DNA from: Thermoflexus hugenholtzii
GTDB taxonomy: Bacteria > Chloroflexota > Anaerolineae > Thermoflexales > Thermoflexaceae
Length of the DNA: 64,000 nt
NCBI RefSeq assembly: GCF_018771565.1
Contig: NZ_CP076326.1
Location: 3,169,785 to 3,233,784 of the forward strand
Direction: 5' to 3'
Shown one piece after another: positions 52,372 through 63,653 of the stretch; position 1 is the stretch's first letter; each line of letters opens with the position of its first letter. The notes under the pieces are model-generated. The model made no database searches and was not told where the DNA came from. It saw only the letters and a list, made by a program, of their open reading frames with translations. The translations under genes were made by a program, and so were the position numbers.

Positions 52372-54315
52372 ATGCCCCGACGAACCCGGATGCGATGGCT
52401 GGCAGCGGTCGCCCTGCTCTGGCTCGCCGCTCTGCTCCGCTGGCTGGACCTGCCTCACATCCCCTATGGGCTCTGGTATGACGAAGCGTATTACGGGCTG
52501 GATGCGCTGCGGGTGCTGCAGGGGGAGGTGCGGATCTTTTTCCCGGAGAACAACGGCCGCGAGCCCCTGTTCGTCTATCTGGTGGCCGGCGCCATCGCCA
52601 TCCTGGGGCCCACCCCTTACGCGCTGCGGCTCACCGCCAGCATGATCGGCCTGCTCGCGGTGGCCGCGACCTTCCGGATGGCGTGGACGATCTCCCGGCG
52701 CTGGGAGGTGGGCGCCCTGAGCGGGGCGCTGATGGCTTTTCTGCTCTGGCCCCTGAACCTCAGCCGGGTGGGGTTCCGGGCCGGCCTGTTCCCCATGGCC
52801 GCCGCCCTCACCCTTTGGGCCTTCACCCGCGCCGCCCGCAGCGGCCGGGAGCGGGATTGGGCGCGGGCGGGATGGATCTGGGGACTGGGGTTCTACACTT
52901 ACCTGGCCGCCCGCATGACGGTTCTCCCCATCGCCCTGGGGCTGCTGCTCGGTCGCTGGCGGGCGCCGGATCGCTTCCGGGTTCGGGCCGTCGGGGCCTT
53001 CCTGGGATGCGCGCTGCTCACCGCCTCGCCGCTGATCGCCTATTTCCTCACGCACCCGGCGGAGTTCACCCTCCGCGGGGAGCAGACGGCGGCCTTCCAG
53101 GGCGGGCGCCCCTGGCTGGGGGTGGCCAAGGAACAGGCGCTGCGGGTAGGCGGGATGTTTTTCTGGCAAGGCGACTCGATTCCGCGCCACAACACCGAGA
53201 GCCGCCCGGTCTTCGATCCCCTCCTAACTGTCGTTTTCCTGGTCGGTGGGATCCAGGCCCTCCGCCAGGCGCCCTTCACGGCCCTTTGGGGGGGAGCGAT
53301 GCTGTTGCCCACGTTCCTGGCTGCGGAAGCCCCCCATTACCTGCGGGCCAGCGGAGCGCTGCCGGTGGTGGTCTTCTGGGCCGCCCTCGGCCTGTGGACC
53401 CTCGCGGAGGCGGCGGCCCGCTGGGCCCGCACGCCCTGGGCGGCGGCCCTCCTCCTCGGGGGCGGGCTCGGCCTCAGCTTCCCCTGGCACGCCGTCGCTT
53501 ACTTCCATCCGGGATGGTGGGCCCAGGCCCAGGTGCGCGGGGCCTTCTCCCTGGATTCGTGGGAGGTGGCCCAGGAGATCCGCGCCTTCCGGCGCGCGGA
53601 GCCCTCTGGCACCGTGGTGCTCTCGGAGCGCCTCTGGGCCGGGCGGGCGGAGATGCGCTACCTCCTCTGGGGGGAATCCGGCGTGCGGATCCGGCGGCTG
53701 ACGGAGGATCCTCCCGATCCGCCCCCGGCTCCGGCGATGGTCATCGGCTGGCAATATGAGGAAGTCCCACTCCTGCGGCGGTGGCTTCCTCCGGGCGCGC
53801 TGCTTTCGGTGCGGGCGCCGCCCCCGTGGCCGGGAGAGAGCGTCCCCCGCTACCGGGTGATGCGGGCGGAGCCGCCCGATCGGATGCGCTCGAATCTGCG
53901 CGCGGTCTTCGAGGACGGGATCGCGTTGCAGGGAGGGATGGCGGTGCGGGCGGGACGGGTCCTCACGGTGACGCTGGACTGGGAGGCGGTTGGACAGCCC
54001 TCCCGGGATTATAGCGTCTTCGTCCACGTCTATCGGGAGGCGGAGGCGCTCCGGTGGCCGCCGGCCATCCCACCGCAGGCCCAGCGCGATGGCGGGATCG
54101 CGGAGGGCGCCTACAACACGGGGGTCTGGCGACCCGGCGACCGCATCCGGGAGGTTCGGGTCATCCCGCTCCCGGAGACGCTCCTTCAGGGGCCGTTAAG
54201 GGTCTGGGTGGGCCTTTACCGGTGGGAGGACGGCGCGCGCCTCCCACTTCGGGGAGGCGGCGAGGCGGTCGCCGTTCCGGTGGAGGAGGCCGGGCGCTCT
54301 GCCCGGTCCCCATAA
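52372..54315 (+). CDS. GT39-like membrane glycosyltransferase with C-terminal beta-rich domain
   Basis: The 647-residue protein starts with a membrane helix, then the acidic GT-C loop GLWYDEAYYGLDALRVL and FPENNGREPLFVYLVAGA. It has about ten helices to residue ~380. The C-terminal ~250 residues are extracytoplasmic and include DYSVFVHVYREAEALRWPP, matching the YTLFVHLLDPAG-type region of the gene at 1-2069. It probably transfers a lipid-linked sugar to a protein or glycan. The frame extends to 52309, but the ATG at 52372 is adjacent to a GGAG and gives the family start. Confidence 0.85.
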   Translation: MPRRTRMRWLAAVALLWLAALLRWLDLPHIPYGLWYDEAYYGLDALRVLQGEVRIFFPENNGREPLFVYLVAGAIAILGPTPYALRLTASMIGLLAVAATFRMAWTISRRWEVGALSGALMAFLLWPLNLSRVGFRAGLFPMAAALTLWAFTRAARSGRERDWARAGWIWGLGFYTYLAARMTVLPIALGLLLGRWRAPDRFRVRAVGAFLGCALLTASPLIAYFLTHPAEFTLRGEQTAAFQGGRPWLGVAKEQALRVGGMFFWQGDSIPRHNTESRPVFDPLLTVVFLVGGIQALRQAPFTALWGGAMLLPTFLAAEAPHYLRASGALPVVVFWAALGLWTLAEAAARWARTPWAAALLLGGGLGLSFPWHAVAYFHPGWWAQAQVRGAFSLDSWEVAQEIRAFRRAEPSGTVVLSERLWAGRAEMRYLLWGESGVRIRRLTEDPPDPPPAPAMVIGWQYEEVPLLRRWLPPGALLSVRAPPPWPGESVPRYRVMRAEPPDRMRSNLRAVFEDGIALQGGMAVRAGRVLTVTLDWEAVGQPSRDYSVFVHVYREAEALRWPPAIPPQAQRDGGIAEGAYNTGVWRPGDRIREVRVIPLPETLLQGPLRVWVGLYRWEDGARLPLRGGGEAVAVPVEEAGRSARSP

Positions 54316-54340
54316 CCGTTCCGCAACGCCTCGTCCGCGG

Positions 54341-57300
54341 TTAACCCGCCGATCGGCCTTCTCCTTCGGGCGGCCGGAGATGCCCTTCCTCAGGGGCGGA
54401 ACGGGAGAGGGTCTCCCGGAGCAGCAACCGCACCCGAGCCCGTTGGGCGATCTCCATCACAGTGAGGAAAACCGCGTTGGGCATCTCCGAGGCCGGCAGC
54501 GCCCGGATCAGCGCCTGCACGGTGTCGGGATCGTTCCCCACTCGACGCAGCGCCTCCAGAGCGCGCCCCTGGATATAGGGCGGCATCTCGGGGTCCAGGG
54601 CCAGGGTCAGCAGGGTCTCCTCGAACTCCGGCCCGGCGCAGGTGACCAGGGCATCCGCGGCCGCCCGCCGCAACGGCATCGGGGTCTCTGGATTCCGAAC
54701 CAGGATCCAGAAGGTCGGGAAGGCCTCCGGCCCGCCGTGGCGCTCCAGGGTCCGGAGGATCCCCTGGCGGACGGGGAGATCCAGGGCGCTCTCCAGAAGC
54801 AGCCGGGCCAGGGGGGCGATCAGGGTGGGATCCCACAGGTTCCCCAGGCTTTCCGCCAGGGCCTGGCGGATCGCCGGATCGATCCGGACGTCCGGGAGCA
54901 TGGCGAGGATCTCCGGGGCTGCCGGGCGATGATGGAGTGTGGCGAGGGTCAGGGCGATGGCCCCCCGCACGTGCGGATCGATCCGCTCGTCGCGCGCCAG
55001 CCACATCAGCTCCTCGCCGATCTCCGCCGCGCCCAGGACGCCGAGGGTTTCGGCGATGGCCTGCCGCACCGAGGAGGGGATTCGCTCATCGGGCAACAGC
55101 TGGATCAGCGAACGCACCACCTCGCGCGCCCGGAGCGTCCCCAGGGCGTCGGCGATGGCCCGGCGAGCGGTCACCGGGAGGTTCTCCGCGCGCAGCAGGG
55201 GGATCAGCTCGGGGGCCACGGAGGGATCGCGGATCAACCCGATGGCCAGGGCCGCCCGGGCCTGGATAAAGGGATCTTCAGTGGGATCGCGCAGCCGTTC
55301 CAGGAGGGCCGGGATGGCGGCGGACGCGCGCATCGCACCCAGGGCCAGGGCGATCCGCTCGCGGATTGTGGAATCGGCGTGGCGGTCTCGCAGGACCTCC
55401 AGCAGCTGGGGGACCACACGGAGGGCCCCGATGGCGGCCAGGGCGTCCGGCACCAGCGCCCGCAGGGAGGGATGGGCCTGAGGGTCCTGAAGGATCCGCA
55501 GCAGCAGGGGGACTGCGCGGGCCTCCTTCAGCCGGCCCAGGGCGATGATCGCCTGCCGTTGCAACAGCAGGCGGGCGAACTCCTCCTGCTCCGCGCCGGC
55601 CAGGCCGAGCCGGCGGCCCAGGCGTTCGAGCCACGGCCGGAAGGGGCTGCCTGAGCGGAGGATCCACGTGCTCACCCGTGCCCGAAGGCGGTGGCGGGGG
55701 CCTTCCCGGAGCAGGCCTATCAGCCACGGGCCGAGCTCCCGGAAGCCGGCCTCGGCCAGGCCGTTCACGATCGCCGCCCGGAGGCTCACCTCCAGGTTTG
55801 GATCCTCCGCCAGGGTCAGCAAGGTCTCCAGATGCGAGGCCTCAGCGAGAGCCGTCGCCGTCTCGATCATTCGGCGCCGGAGCTCCAGCGGCAGGTCAGG
55901 ATCCCGGATCAGGGGCACCAGCTCCTCCACGACGCGGCTATCGCCCAGGGTGCGCAGCGCATCCAGAAGGGTCTCGCGGACGATGGGGTTCAGCCAGGGA
56001 AGGCCCAGGTGCTCGACCAGGGCTGGGCCCAGGGATCGATCGCCGATGCGAGCGATGGCCATCACCACCTTGCGCCGCAGCTCCACCCCCAGGCTCTCAT
56101 CCCCGATGAGATCCAGGAGGTCCCGAGCGATGGCGGGATCCCCCAGATGCCCGAGGTGTTCGGCGATCTGCTCTCGAATCGGAAGCGGAATGCGATCGTC
56201 CCGCAGGGCCAGGGCCAGGAGCCCAACGGCGCGGGGGCCCTGCTCCCGGGCGATGGCTTCCACAATGGCCGCGCGGGCGCTGAAGGGCAGATCCGGACGG
56301 CGGAGCTGATCCGCCAGCCACTCCAGCTGGCCCGGGATGCCGGCCAGGATGGAGGCAGCCTCCTGTTGCAGGAACGAATAGGGGGCCTCCGTCAGCAACG
56401 TCCGCAGGCGCCCCACGATCGCGTCCCGGATCTCCGTCTGAAGGTGCGGAGCCTCCATGAGGCATCGGCCGGCCAGCCGGGTTCGGGTGTAGAAGAAGTC
56501 GTCCTCCGGCTCCAGAAGCTCCGTCAAGAGCCGCCGCGCGGCCGCAGGCTCGCTCAGGCCGGCGAGCATCACCAGCGCCTCCTGCCATTCCGGCTCCTCG
56601 GCCTGCTGCAGCAGCTGGGCCTGCCGCGAGGGATCCACCAGGGCGGATTGGGCGATCAGGGCCGAGGCGAAGGCCGGATGCCGGAAGGCGATGGTGGACC
56701 CGGGGGTGATCAGCCCGCAGCGCTCCCGCAGCCAGGAGAGGGCGGCATGGACCTGGGCCGTCTCCAAGCGGGGATCCTGACGCAAGAGATCCGATAGATC
56801 TTCTTCGATGAATCCGATAGGGAAGGAGGAGCGGCGCAGCCAGCGCATCGCCCAGGCCAGATGTTCCAGGGCCGTCCGTTTGAGGGAGGCCGGGAGATCC
56901 TCCTCCGGGGGGAGAGCCTGAGGGCGGTCCATCAGGATCGGGACGAGCTGGGCGTAGAGGGCGGAGCGACGCGCAGGCAGGCCCCCGCTCTGGACGGCGA
57001 GGGCGAGAAGCCCACTCAGGAATCCGGGCTGGCGGGCCAGCTCCCAGCGCTCCGCATTCTCCCGCAGCGCCGACAGCAACGCCTGGGGATCTGGAAGGGC
57101 AGGCCCTTTGCGGCGGCCCAGGGCCGCCTGCCAGCGCTCGATCAGCGTCTGGATCTGGGGATCCGACCAGGGGGCGAGGTCGAAGCCGTCGAAGCCCTCC
57201 AGCCGCAGGGCCGGGTTGTTCCCCGCGATCACAATGGAGCATCGCGTTCGAGCGGCCAGCTCCTCCAGCGCCTCCAGGAGGGCGGCCTCCGCGTCCGGGC

Positions 57301-57988
57301 GATCCGTTTGCCCCAGATCATCCACCAGCAGCGCGCACCGGCCCTGCTGTAGCCAGCGTTCCACCTGATCCGCAGGCAGGGAGAGTGCTCCCCGGCTGAT
57401 CCGGTAGAGGAGCCCCGCCAGTTGCGGGCCCAGGGGGAGGTGAGGCTGGTAGTGGGCGGCCGATAAATAGAAAGGGAGTTGAGCGGTGAAGGTGGCGGCG
57501 GCGGGCACCCGGTCCGCCGGGGCCAGCGTCCGGAGCAGCGCCAGCAGGCCCTGCGGCCGTCCCCGGACGGCCTCCGACCAGCGGAGGGCCAGCATCTGCA
57601 GGAGCGTGGTCTTCCCGGATCCCGGTCCGCCCACGATCCACCAGCGGATCGCGGTGGGGACGTTGGCGGAAGAGGGCTGGCGGAGGATCAGCGGAGGGAC
57701 CACGAAGACCTGCTCCAGCGGGATCGGATCGGTGAGGTGTTGCAGGGGCCCGGTGGCGTGGGGGAGGACCGGCTGGGTGCGCGCCGCGACCCGCCGGAGG
57801 CTCCCTTCCCGGAACGATCTGCCGACCCGGCGGCTCAGGAAGGCCCCGGCGCGATGGAGAAGCAACGGGATCAGCAGCGTCAGCAACGCCCCCAGGGCCG
57901 CTGCCAGAGCCAGCATCACCCACTGGATGAGGTCGGTCCGCGCCTGCAACAACAAGTGGAGCACCTCTGTCCCCTGCCTGCCGACCAT
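54341..57988 (-). CDS. Membrane-anchored STAND/NACHT-like NTPase with HEAT-repeat array
   Basis: The 1215-residue protein has one N-terminal membrane helix (about 21-44). A P-loop NTPase follows, with Walker A GGPGSGKTTLL (120-130) and Walker B CALLVDDLGQTD (218-229), then a helical region (about 230-500). From ~510 to ~1180 there is a long run of HEAT-like repeats, each about 30 residues, with phrases such as VRQAIAETLGVLG, IRQALAESLGNLW and TARRAIADALGTLR. The layout recalls bacterial NACHT/STAND proteins, some of which act in phage defence; signalling is another option. GAGGAG abuts the ATG at 57997, so the ATG nine bases later (57988) is preferred. It lies downstream of gyrB. Confidence 0.82.
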   Translation of the reverse strand: MVGRQGTEVLHLLLQARTDLIQWVMLALAAALGALLTLLIPLLLHRAGAFLSRRVGRSFREGSLRRVAARTQPVLPHATGPLQHLTDPIPLEQVFVVPPLILRQPSSANVPTAIRWWIVGGPGSGKTTLLQMLALRWSEAVRGRPQGLLALLRTLAPADRVPAAATFTAQLPFYLSAAHYQPHLPLGPQLAGLLYRISRGALSLPADQVERWLQQGRCALLVDDLGQTDRPDAEAALLEALEELAARTRCSIVIAGNNPALRLEGFDGFDLAPWSDPQIQTLIERWQAALGRRKGPALPDPQALLSALRENAERWELARQPGFLSGLLALAVQSGGLPARRSALYAQLVPILMDRPQALPPEEDLPASLKRTALEHLAWAMRWLRRSSFPIGFIEEDLSDLLRQDPRLETAQVHAALSWLRERCGLITPGSTIAFRHPAFASALIAQSALVDPSRQAQLLQQAEEPEWQEALVMLAGLSEPAAARRLLTELLEPEDDFFYTRTRLAGRCLMEAPHLQTEIRDAIVGRLRTLLTEAPYSFLQQEAASILAGIPGQLEWLADQLRRPDLPFSARAAIVEAIAREQGPRAVGLLALALRDDRIPLPIREQIAEHLGHLGDPAIARDLLDLIGDESLGVELRRKVVMAIARIGDRSLGPALVEHLGLPWLNPIVRETLLDALRTLGDSRVVEELVPLIRDPDLPLELRRRMIETATALAEASHLETLLTLAEDPNLEVSLRAAIVNGLAEAGFRELGPWLIGLLREGPRHRLRARVSTWILRSGSPFRPWLERLGRRLGLAGAEQEEFARLLLQRQAIIALGRLKEARAVPLLLRILQDPQAHPSLRALVPDALAAIGALRVVPQLLEVLRDRHADSTIRERIALALGAMRASAAIPALLERLRDPTEDPFIQARAALAIGLIRDPSVAPELIPLLRAENLPVTARRAIADALGTLRAREVVRSLIQLLPDERIPSSVRQAIAETLGVLGAAEIGEELMWLARDERIDPHVRGAIALTLATLHHRPAAPEILAMLPDVRIDPAIRQALAESLGNLWDPTLIAPLARLLLESALDLPVRQGILRTLERHGGPEAFPTFWILVRNPETPMPLRRAAADALVTCAGPEFEETLLTLALDPEMPPYIQGRALEALRRVGNDPDTVQALIRALPASEMPNAVFLTVMEIAQRARVRLLLRETLSRSAPEEGHLRPPEGEGRSAG

Positions 57989-58169
57989 CGTTCTCATCTC
58001 CTCGAGATCTTCTCAGGATATGGCGATGCTGCGGCGATGGGCCCGCAAATTTCCTCGCGTTGGGCAAGACGGACGCGCTCCGGAAGCCCGCTTGAACCCC
58101 TGGCTGTTACGGAAACCGCTGTCCGGTCTTCCATGGATATGGTTTAATCCTCCAGACTGATTTCTTCAT

Positions 58170-58203
58170 AAAGGCTGGGCGGACGCCCGAAGCGTCCGCC
58201 CAG
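58170..58203 (-). terminator. Terminator of gyrB
   Basis: On the minus strand CTGGGCGGACGC and GCGTCCGCCCAG form a perfect 12-bp stem with a TTCGG loop, followed by CCTTTAT. It ends gyrB transcription before the NTPase gene. The gap 57998-58232 shows no further gene; the NTPase promoter was not identified. Confidence 0.75.
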
Positions 58204-58232
58204 CGTATGGATCTGGCTCTTTGGGATGCGCC

Positions 58233-60320
<2,088 letters not shown>

Positions 60321-60413
60321 TTAATTGTAACGCAAATCGTCCTCCCCGACCGGCCCCGCCCACTGCACCCCCCACCGGACCGATCCCGCATCCCGCACCG
60401 AAGCCTCCTGGAC

Positions 60414-60441
60414 TTGACTTTTTGAAAGACATGCTTAAAAT
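60414..60441 (+). promoter_or_regulatory. Promoter of the DUF2089 operon
   Basis: TTGACT (60414-60419), 16 bases, TAAAAT (60436-60441). The A/T-rich block 60411-60475 stands out from the surrounding DNA. Transcription should start near 60448, within the inverted repeat at 60445-60460. Confidence 0.6.
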
Positions 60442-60444
60442 TCC

Positions 60445-60460
60445 TAAACAAAGATGTTTA
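60445..60460 (+). promoter_or_regulatory. Inverted repeat (operator-like) at the DUF2089 promoter
   Basis: TAAACA-AAGA-TGTTTA has perfect 6-base arms and covers the predicted transcript start. A dimeric regulator bound here would block initiation. The DUF2089 protein itself is a candidate binder. Confidence 0.45.
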
Positions 60461-60482
60461 ATTTCCTGAAAGGGCATGGAGG

Positions 60483-60872
60483 ATGAACGGGTGGCTGGGG
60501 GTGTGTCCGGTGTGTGGGGCGGGGCTGGAGGTGGTGGCCCTGCAGTGTCCGGCCTGCGAGACGCGGATTGAGGGCCGGTTCCATCTGGGGCGGCTGGCGC
60601 GGCTGACGCCGGAGCAGCTGGCCTTTGTGGAGCTGTTCCTGCGGAGCGAGGGGAAGTTCACCCGCCTGGAGAGCCTGACGGGGCTTTCGTATCCGACGCT
60701 GCGCAAGCGGTTGCAGGAGATCCTGCGGGCGATGGGCTATGAGGCGGAGGAGGAAGCGCCCCCCGGCCCGGAGGAGCGGCGACAGATCCTGGAGGAGCTG
60801 GCGGCGGGTCGGATTTCCTATGAGGAGGCGTTGCGACGGCTCCGCGGCCGCCCGGGATCTCCGGAGGCGTGA
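60483..60872 (+). CDS. DUF2089-family protein, zinc ribbon plus helix-turn-helix
   Basis: The 129-residue protein has an N-terminal zinc ribbon (CPVCGAGLEVVALQCPACET), then a helix-turn-helix-like helical part: TPEQLAFVELFLRSEGKFTR and TGLSYPTLRKRLQEILRA. The C-terminus (RRQILEELAAGRISYEEALR) resembles a SHOCT-like helix. It is probably a small DNA-binding regulator. It is followed within two bases by a GNAT gene, then by a SHOCT-like protein and an MFS transporter, and has its own operator-like repeat. GGAGG precedes the ATG. Confidence 0.85.
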   Translation: MNGWLGVCPVCGAGLEVVALQCPACETRIEGRFHLGRLARLTPEQLAFVELFLRSEGKFTRLESLTGLSYPTLRKRLQEILRAMGYEAEEEAPPGPEERRQILEELAAGRISYEEALRRLRGRPGSPEA

Positions 60873-60873
60873 G

Positions 60874-61860
60874 ATGGTGATCACGGCCCGCCGGGGAGCG
60901 GATCGAGGGTTGCGGCCTGCCGACGTGCGGCGGGATCTGGGAGGGATCGCCGATTTGCTGGCGGAGGCCTTCGCGGGGGAGCTGGATGAGGCGGGCTGGC
61001 GGATCCTGCGGGAGATGCGCTTCTGGGCGCGGTTGGGATGGCTGTTGCGCGTGCTGGAGTGGTTCCTCCCTCCCGGGGAGGCCTTCGCCCCTGGCTACGT
61101 CTGGGTGGAGGACGGCCGCATCGTGGGTTACACGATGGTCCGCCGCCTCCGGCCGGGCTCAGGGGACTGGCTGATCGCCAATGTGGCGGTGGCGGAGGGG
61201 TTCCGGGGGAGGGGGATCGGCCGGGCCCTGGTCTCCGCGTGTCTGGAATACGCCCGGGCTTCCGGGGCCCGTCGGGCTGTCCTTCAGGTCCGGGCGGACA
61301 ACACGCCTGCTCTCCGGCTATATCGGTCGCTGGGGTTTCAGGAGATCGGGCGGATCCAGCTTTGGCGGCGGGAGGCAGGAGGGCATGCGGGACAGCTGGG
61401 AGCGGCCGCCTTGGAGATCCCGGGATGCCGGGTGCGCCCCGCCCGGGCGGCGGAGCTTTCCCCTCTGATGGCGCATGTCGCGGCCTGGGAGAACCCGGCG
61501 ATGCGCCTGTTTGAGCCCCTGGATCTCCTCCCGACCGCTCTGGTTTTGGGACCTCTTCGGCCGCGCGGGAGGGGGCTCTGGGTGCTGGAGGCGGAGGATG
61601 GCAGGATGCTGGGCCTGGCAGCGTGGACGCGGCGGGAGGGCCGCTGGACGCTCCGGCCCTTCGTGGATGCCTCGGCGACGCCGCTGCAAGCCCAGTGGCT
61701 GGTGACCTCCGCTTTGCAGGAGGCTCCTCCGGGCGTCCCCCTCGGGGCCCTCACTGGCGGGGAGCCCGTCCTCTCCGCGGCCATGCTGGCCGTCGGGTTC
61801 CGGCCGGCGCGCACGTTGATCGGCATGGGTTGCGACCTGAGCGCGGCGTCTCTGCGTTGA
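60874..61860 (+). CDS. GNAT-family N-acetyltransferase, two-part
   Basis: The 328-residue protein has an N-terminal GNAT domain (about 1-165), with LIANVAVAEGFRGRGIGRAL as the acetyl-CoA loop and NTPALRLYRSLGFQEIGRIQ. The second half (about 180-328) shows a fainter GNAT-like pattern (LWVLEAEDGRMLGLAAWTRR) and may be a degenerate second domain. The start ATG at 60874 is two bases after the DUF2089 stop, with GGAGG upstream. Substrate unknown; small molecule or protein modification are both possible. Confidence 0.83.
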   Translation: MVITARRGADRGLRPADVRRDLGGIADLLAEAFAGELDEAGWRILREMRFWARLGWLLRVLEWFLPPGEAFAPGYVWVEDGRIVGYTMVRRLRPGSGDWLIANVAVAEGFRGRGIGRALVSACLEYARASGARRAVLQVRADNTPALRLYRSLGFQEIGRIQLWRREAGGHAGQLGAAALEIPGCRVRPARAAELSPLMAHVAAWENPAMRLFEPLDLLPTALVLGPLRPRGRGLWVLEAEDGRMLGLAAWTRREGRWTLRPFVDASATPLQAQWLVTSALQEAPPGVPLGALTGGEPVLSAAMLAVGFRPARTLIGMGCDLSAASLR

Positions 61861-61902
61861 TGGGAAAACGCCGCGCACGACCCTTTTCATCAGGAGGCAC
61901 CG

Positions 61903-62271
61903 ATGACGCGGGATGCGGAGCGGCTGCGGATCCTGAAGATGATCGAAGCCGGGCAGATCACCGCCGAGCAGGGCCTGGAGCTGCTGCGGGCTCTCCAGGA
62001 GGCGGAGGAGGCGGAGGGCTCTCCTTCATCGGCCGGCCGCTGGTTGCGCATCCGGGTCACCGATGTGGCCACCGGACGCCCCCGGGTGCATGTGAACGTC
62101 CCGCTGCGCCTGCTGGATCTGGGGCTGCGGATCGGTGGGCGGCTGGCGCCGGAGATCGCGGGGCTGGACCTCCAGAAGTGGCTCGAACAGTTGCGGGCGA
62201 GCGGCAGCGGGAAGCTGGTGGAGGTCCTGGACGAGGAGGAGGGCGAGCGCGTGGAGATCACCGTGGAGTGA
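61903..62271 (+). CDS. SHOCT-like domain protein
   Basis: The 122-residue protein begins RLRILKMIEAGQITAEQGLE, the short helical SHOCT-like unit found at the N-terminus of YvlB/LiaX-type proteins. It then has a beta-rich WLRIRVTDVATGRPRVHVNV region and LAPEIAGLDLQKWLEQL. Such proteins often belong to membrane-stress modules together with DUF2089 regulators. GGAGG precedes the ATG. Function unknown. Confidence 0.82.
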   Translation: MTRDAERLRILKMIEAGQITAEQGLELLRALQEAEEAEGSPSSAGRWLRIRVTDVATGRPRVHVNVPLRLLDLGLRIGGRLAPEIAGLDLQKWLEQLRASGSGKLVEVLDEEEGERVEITVE

Positions 62272-62301
62272 GCGCGAGGATCTCAGCTTGGGAGCGCTTC
62301 G

Positions 62302-63540
62302 ATGCGATCTCCGGACGGCATCTCGCGGGCGTTCTGGGCCGTCTGGGCTGCTCACGCCCTCTCGCTGTTCGGGAGCATGCTGGTCCAGTTCGCTCTGGTC
62401 TGGTGGATCGCCCGCACCACCGACTCCGCCACCGCCCTCTCCATCGCCACGTTGCTGGTTCTCCTGCCGGGAGTCCTGCTGGGGCCGGTGATCGGTGCCC
62501 TGGTGGACCGCTGGGATCGGCGGGGGATCATGCTGGGAGCCGATGGGGGGATGGCGGCTGTCACGCTCCTCCTGATCCTGCTCGCCCGGGCCGACATGTT
62601 GCATCTGGGCCCGATCTACGCTGCCCTGTTCCTCCGGTCCATCCTGGAAACCTTCCACTGGTCCGCCCTTCAGGCCTCAATCGCCCTGCTGGTCCCGGAG
62701 CGTCATCTCGCTCGCATCGCCGGGCTGAACCAGGCCTTGAGCGGGGCCCTGAATATGGTCGCTCCTCCTGCCGGGGCGCTCCTGCTGGGCCTCCTTCCCC
62801 TCCCGGGGGTGCTGCTCGTGGATGTGGTGACGGCGGCGCTGGCGATGCTGGCCCTGGGGTTCGTGCGGATCCCTCGTCCGGGGGGCTTCGGCCCGGCGCG
62901 GCCTGTGGGATGGCAAGAAATCCGGGAAGGCCTGGAGTATGTGCGGCGATGGTCAGGGGCGTTGATCCTGATGGGGATGGGGGCGCTGATCAACTTCCTG
63001 GTGAACCCGGCGTTTGCGCTGCTTCCGCTGCTGGTGATCCGGCATTTCCGGGGCGGCGCCCTGGAGCTGGGCGCTCTGGAATCCGCCTGGGGGGCTGGGA
63101 TCATCAGCGGCGGGCTCCTTCTAAGCGCGTGGGGAGGCTTCCGCCGGCGCATTCACACCACCCTGGTCGGGCTGATCGGGATGGGAGCAGCGATCCTCTC
63201 GCTGGGGCTTCTTCCCGCCGGGGCCTTTCCGTTCGCGCTGGGTGTGATGTTCATGGGGGGCCTGATGAACGTGCTGACGAACGGGCCGATCCTGGCCATC
63301 CTCCAGGCGGTGGTGCCACCTGCCCTGCAGGGTCGGGTGTTGACGGTGGTCTCCAGCGTCGTCGGTCTCATCTCTCCTCTGGGGATGGTCCTCGCCGGGC
63401 CGGTGGCAGATACCCTGGGCGTGCGCGTCTGGTTTGTGGCCGGAGGGCTGGCCTGCGCCCTGGCGGGTGGGATCGGCCTGGGGATCCCCGCGGTGGTGCG
63501 CATCGAGGAACAGGCGTCGGTCAGGGCCGCTGAGCCATAA
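62302..63540 (+). CDS. MFS transporter (macrolide/drug-efflux type)
   Basis: The 412-residue protein has 12 helices and the MFS_3 layout: ARTTDSATALSIATLLVLLP, GALVDRWDRRGIML (the A-loop motif after TM2) and a central cytoplasmic loop. It resembles MefA-like exporters and may pump a drug or a small metabolite out. It is the last gene of the DUF2089-GNAT-SHOCT unit. GGGAG is found upstream of the ATG. Confidence 0.9.
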   Translation: MRSPDGISRAFWAVWAAHALSLFGSMLVQFALVWWIARTTDSATALSIATLLVLLPGVLLGPVIGALVDRWDRRGIMLGADGGMAAVTLLLILLARADMLHLGPIYAALFLRSILETFHWSALQASIALLVPERHLARIAGLNQALSGALNMVAPPAGALLLGLLPLPGVLLVDVVTAALAMLALGFVRIPRPGGFGPARPVGWQEIREGLEYVRRWSGALILMGMGALINFLVNPAFALLPLLVIRHFRGGALELGALESAWGAGIISGGLLLSAWGGFRRRIHTTLVGLIGMGAAILSLGLLPAGAFPFALGVMFMGGLMNVLTNGPILAILQAVVPPALQGRVLTVVSSVVGLISPLGMVLAGPVADTLGVRVWFVAGGLACALAGGIGLGIPAVVRIEEQASVRAAEP

Positions 63541-63653
63541 TGAGAAGTGGGAAATGAGGATGCCCCTTCCAGGCCGGCCCTCCTTGGGGGGGCAGCTGTG
63601 TCGTGCACCCCGCGTGGAGGGGATATCCAGCGTTTCGCTTCAGGAGGAGGGCG

